From: JAUVAV01 sp965371665 | GTDB taxonomy: Bacteria; Oederibacteriota; JAAXVQ01; JAUVAV01 | DNA length: 21,025 nucleotides | Assembly: GCA_965371665.1 (NCBI GenBank) | Contig: CBDUZI010000049.1 | Location: 1 to 21,025, forward strand | Reading direction: 5' to 3' | Notes under the pieces: model-generated | What the model was told of the DNA's origin: nothing | What the model saw: the letters and a program-made list of their open reading frames with translations, nothing else | The model's database searches: none | In this document: positions 20,971 to 21,025 of the stretch, one piece after another | Layout of the letters: every line of letters starts with the position of its first letter | How positions within the stretch are numbered: position 1 is the stretch's first letter | Program-made: the position numbers and the translations under genes

Positions 20971-21025
20971 GTCTGTCGGACTTAGGCACAAAATCGGATT
21001 TTGAGCACTCTTCCCCCTTTGAAAA
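20971..21025 (+). repeat. Type-C repeat, copy C2 (runs off the window)
   Basis: GTCTGTCGGACTTAGGCACA, then CGGATTTT and CTTCCCCCTTTGAAAA, matches 9767-9817. It lies directly upstream of the first barrel-OmpA gene, so that gene's promoter is either in it or beyond the window edge. Confidence 0.75.

Overview
The window looks like chromosomal DNA of an uncultivated Gram-negative bacterium. Two outer-membrane β-barrel/OmpA-type proteins, a heptosyltransferase (GT9) remnant and sugar-nucleotide/glycan genes point to an outer membrane and surface polysaccharide. The genes are closely spaced, and nearly every junction carries a palindromic dispersed repeat, as is common in groundwater or sediment candidate-phylum genomes. 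I cannot fix the phylum from this sequence. TAG, TAA and TGA all end intact-looking genes, so the standard bacterial code applies.

Layout. (1) 326-9723, all on the minus strand, is a surface-glycan/envelope cluster. In transcription order it holds a UDP-glucuronate-decarboxylase-like epimerase, a truncated GT9 gene joined to a truncated GT2 polyprenyl-phosphate mannosyltransferase-like gene, a SAM methyltransferase, a B12-binding radical SAM protein, and two large multi-spanning GT-C-like membrane proteins. One of these carries a ~280-residue charged coiled-coil-like insertion. (2) 9739-16097 is a visibly AT-richer island bounded by a 20-bp direct repeat (one mismatch). It holds one minus-strand operon, res - mntA - hepT - mod: a type III-like restriction-modification system with a MntA/HepT nucleotidyltransferase/HEPN toxin-antitoxin pair embedded between its subunits. 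Genes overlap by ATGA or abut stop-to-start. Res has an in-frame amber codon just before its nuclease domain, and Mod has a frameshift in a poly-A tract before a conserved-looking tail. (3) 16176-16610 is a plus-strand, 3'-truncated GT-C-like membrane gene. (4) 16717-20948 holds two tandem paralogues, each with a signal peptide, a PorV/UPF0164-like β-barrel, two FlgD-like Ig modules and an OmpA peptidoglycan-binding domain.

At least five families of short palindromic repeats occur. One type-A copy supplies the C-terminus of the GT2 gene. Three further repeat-derived segments lie in frame inside mod (two) and res (one). I see no transposase, tRNA, rRNA or CRISPR array.

The most interesting part is the R-M operon with the embedded toxin-antitoxin pair, its flanking direct repeat, and the in-frame palindromic insertions, together with the two lesions that suggest recent decay, phase-like switching or assembly error.
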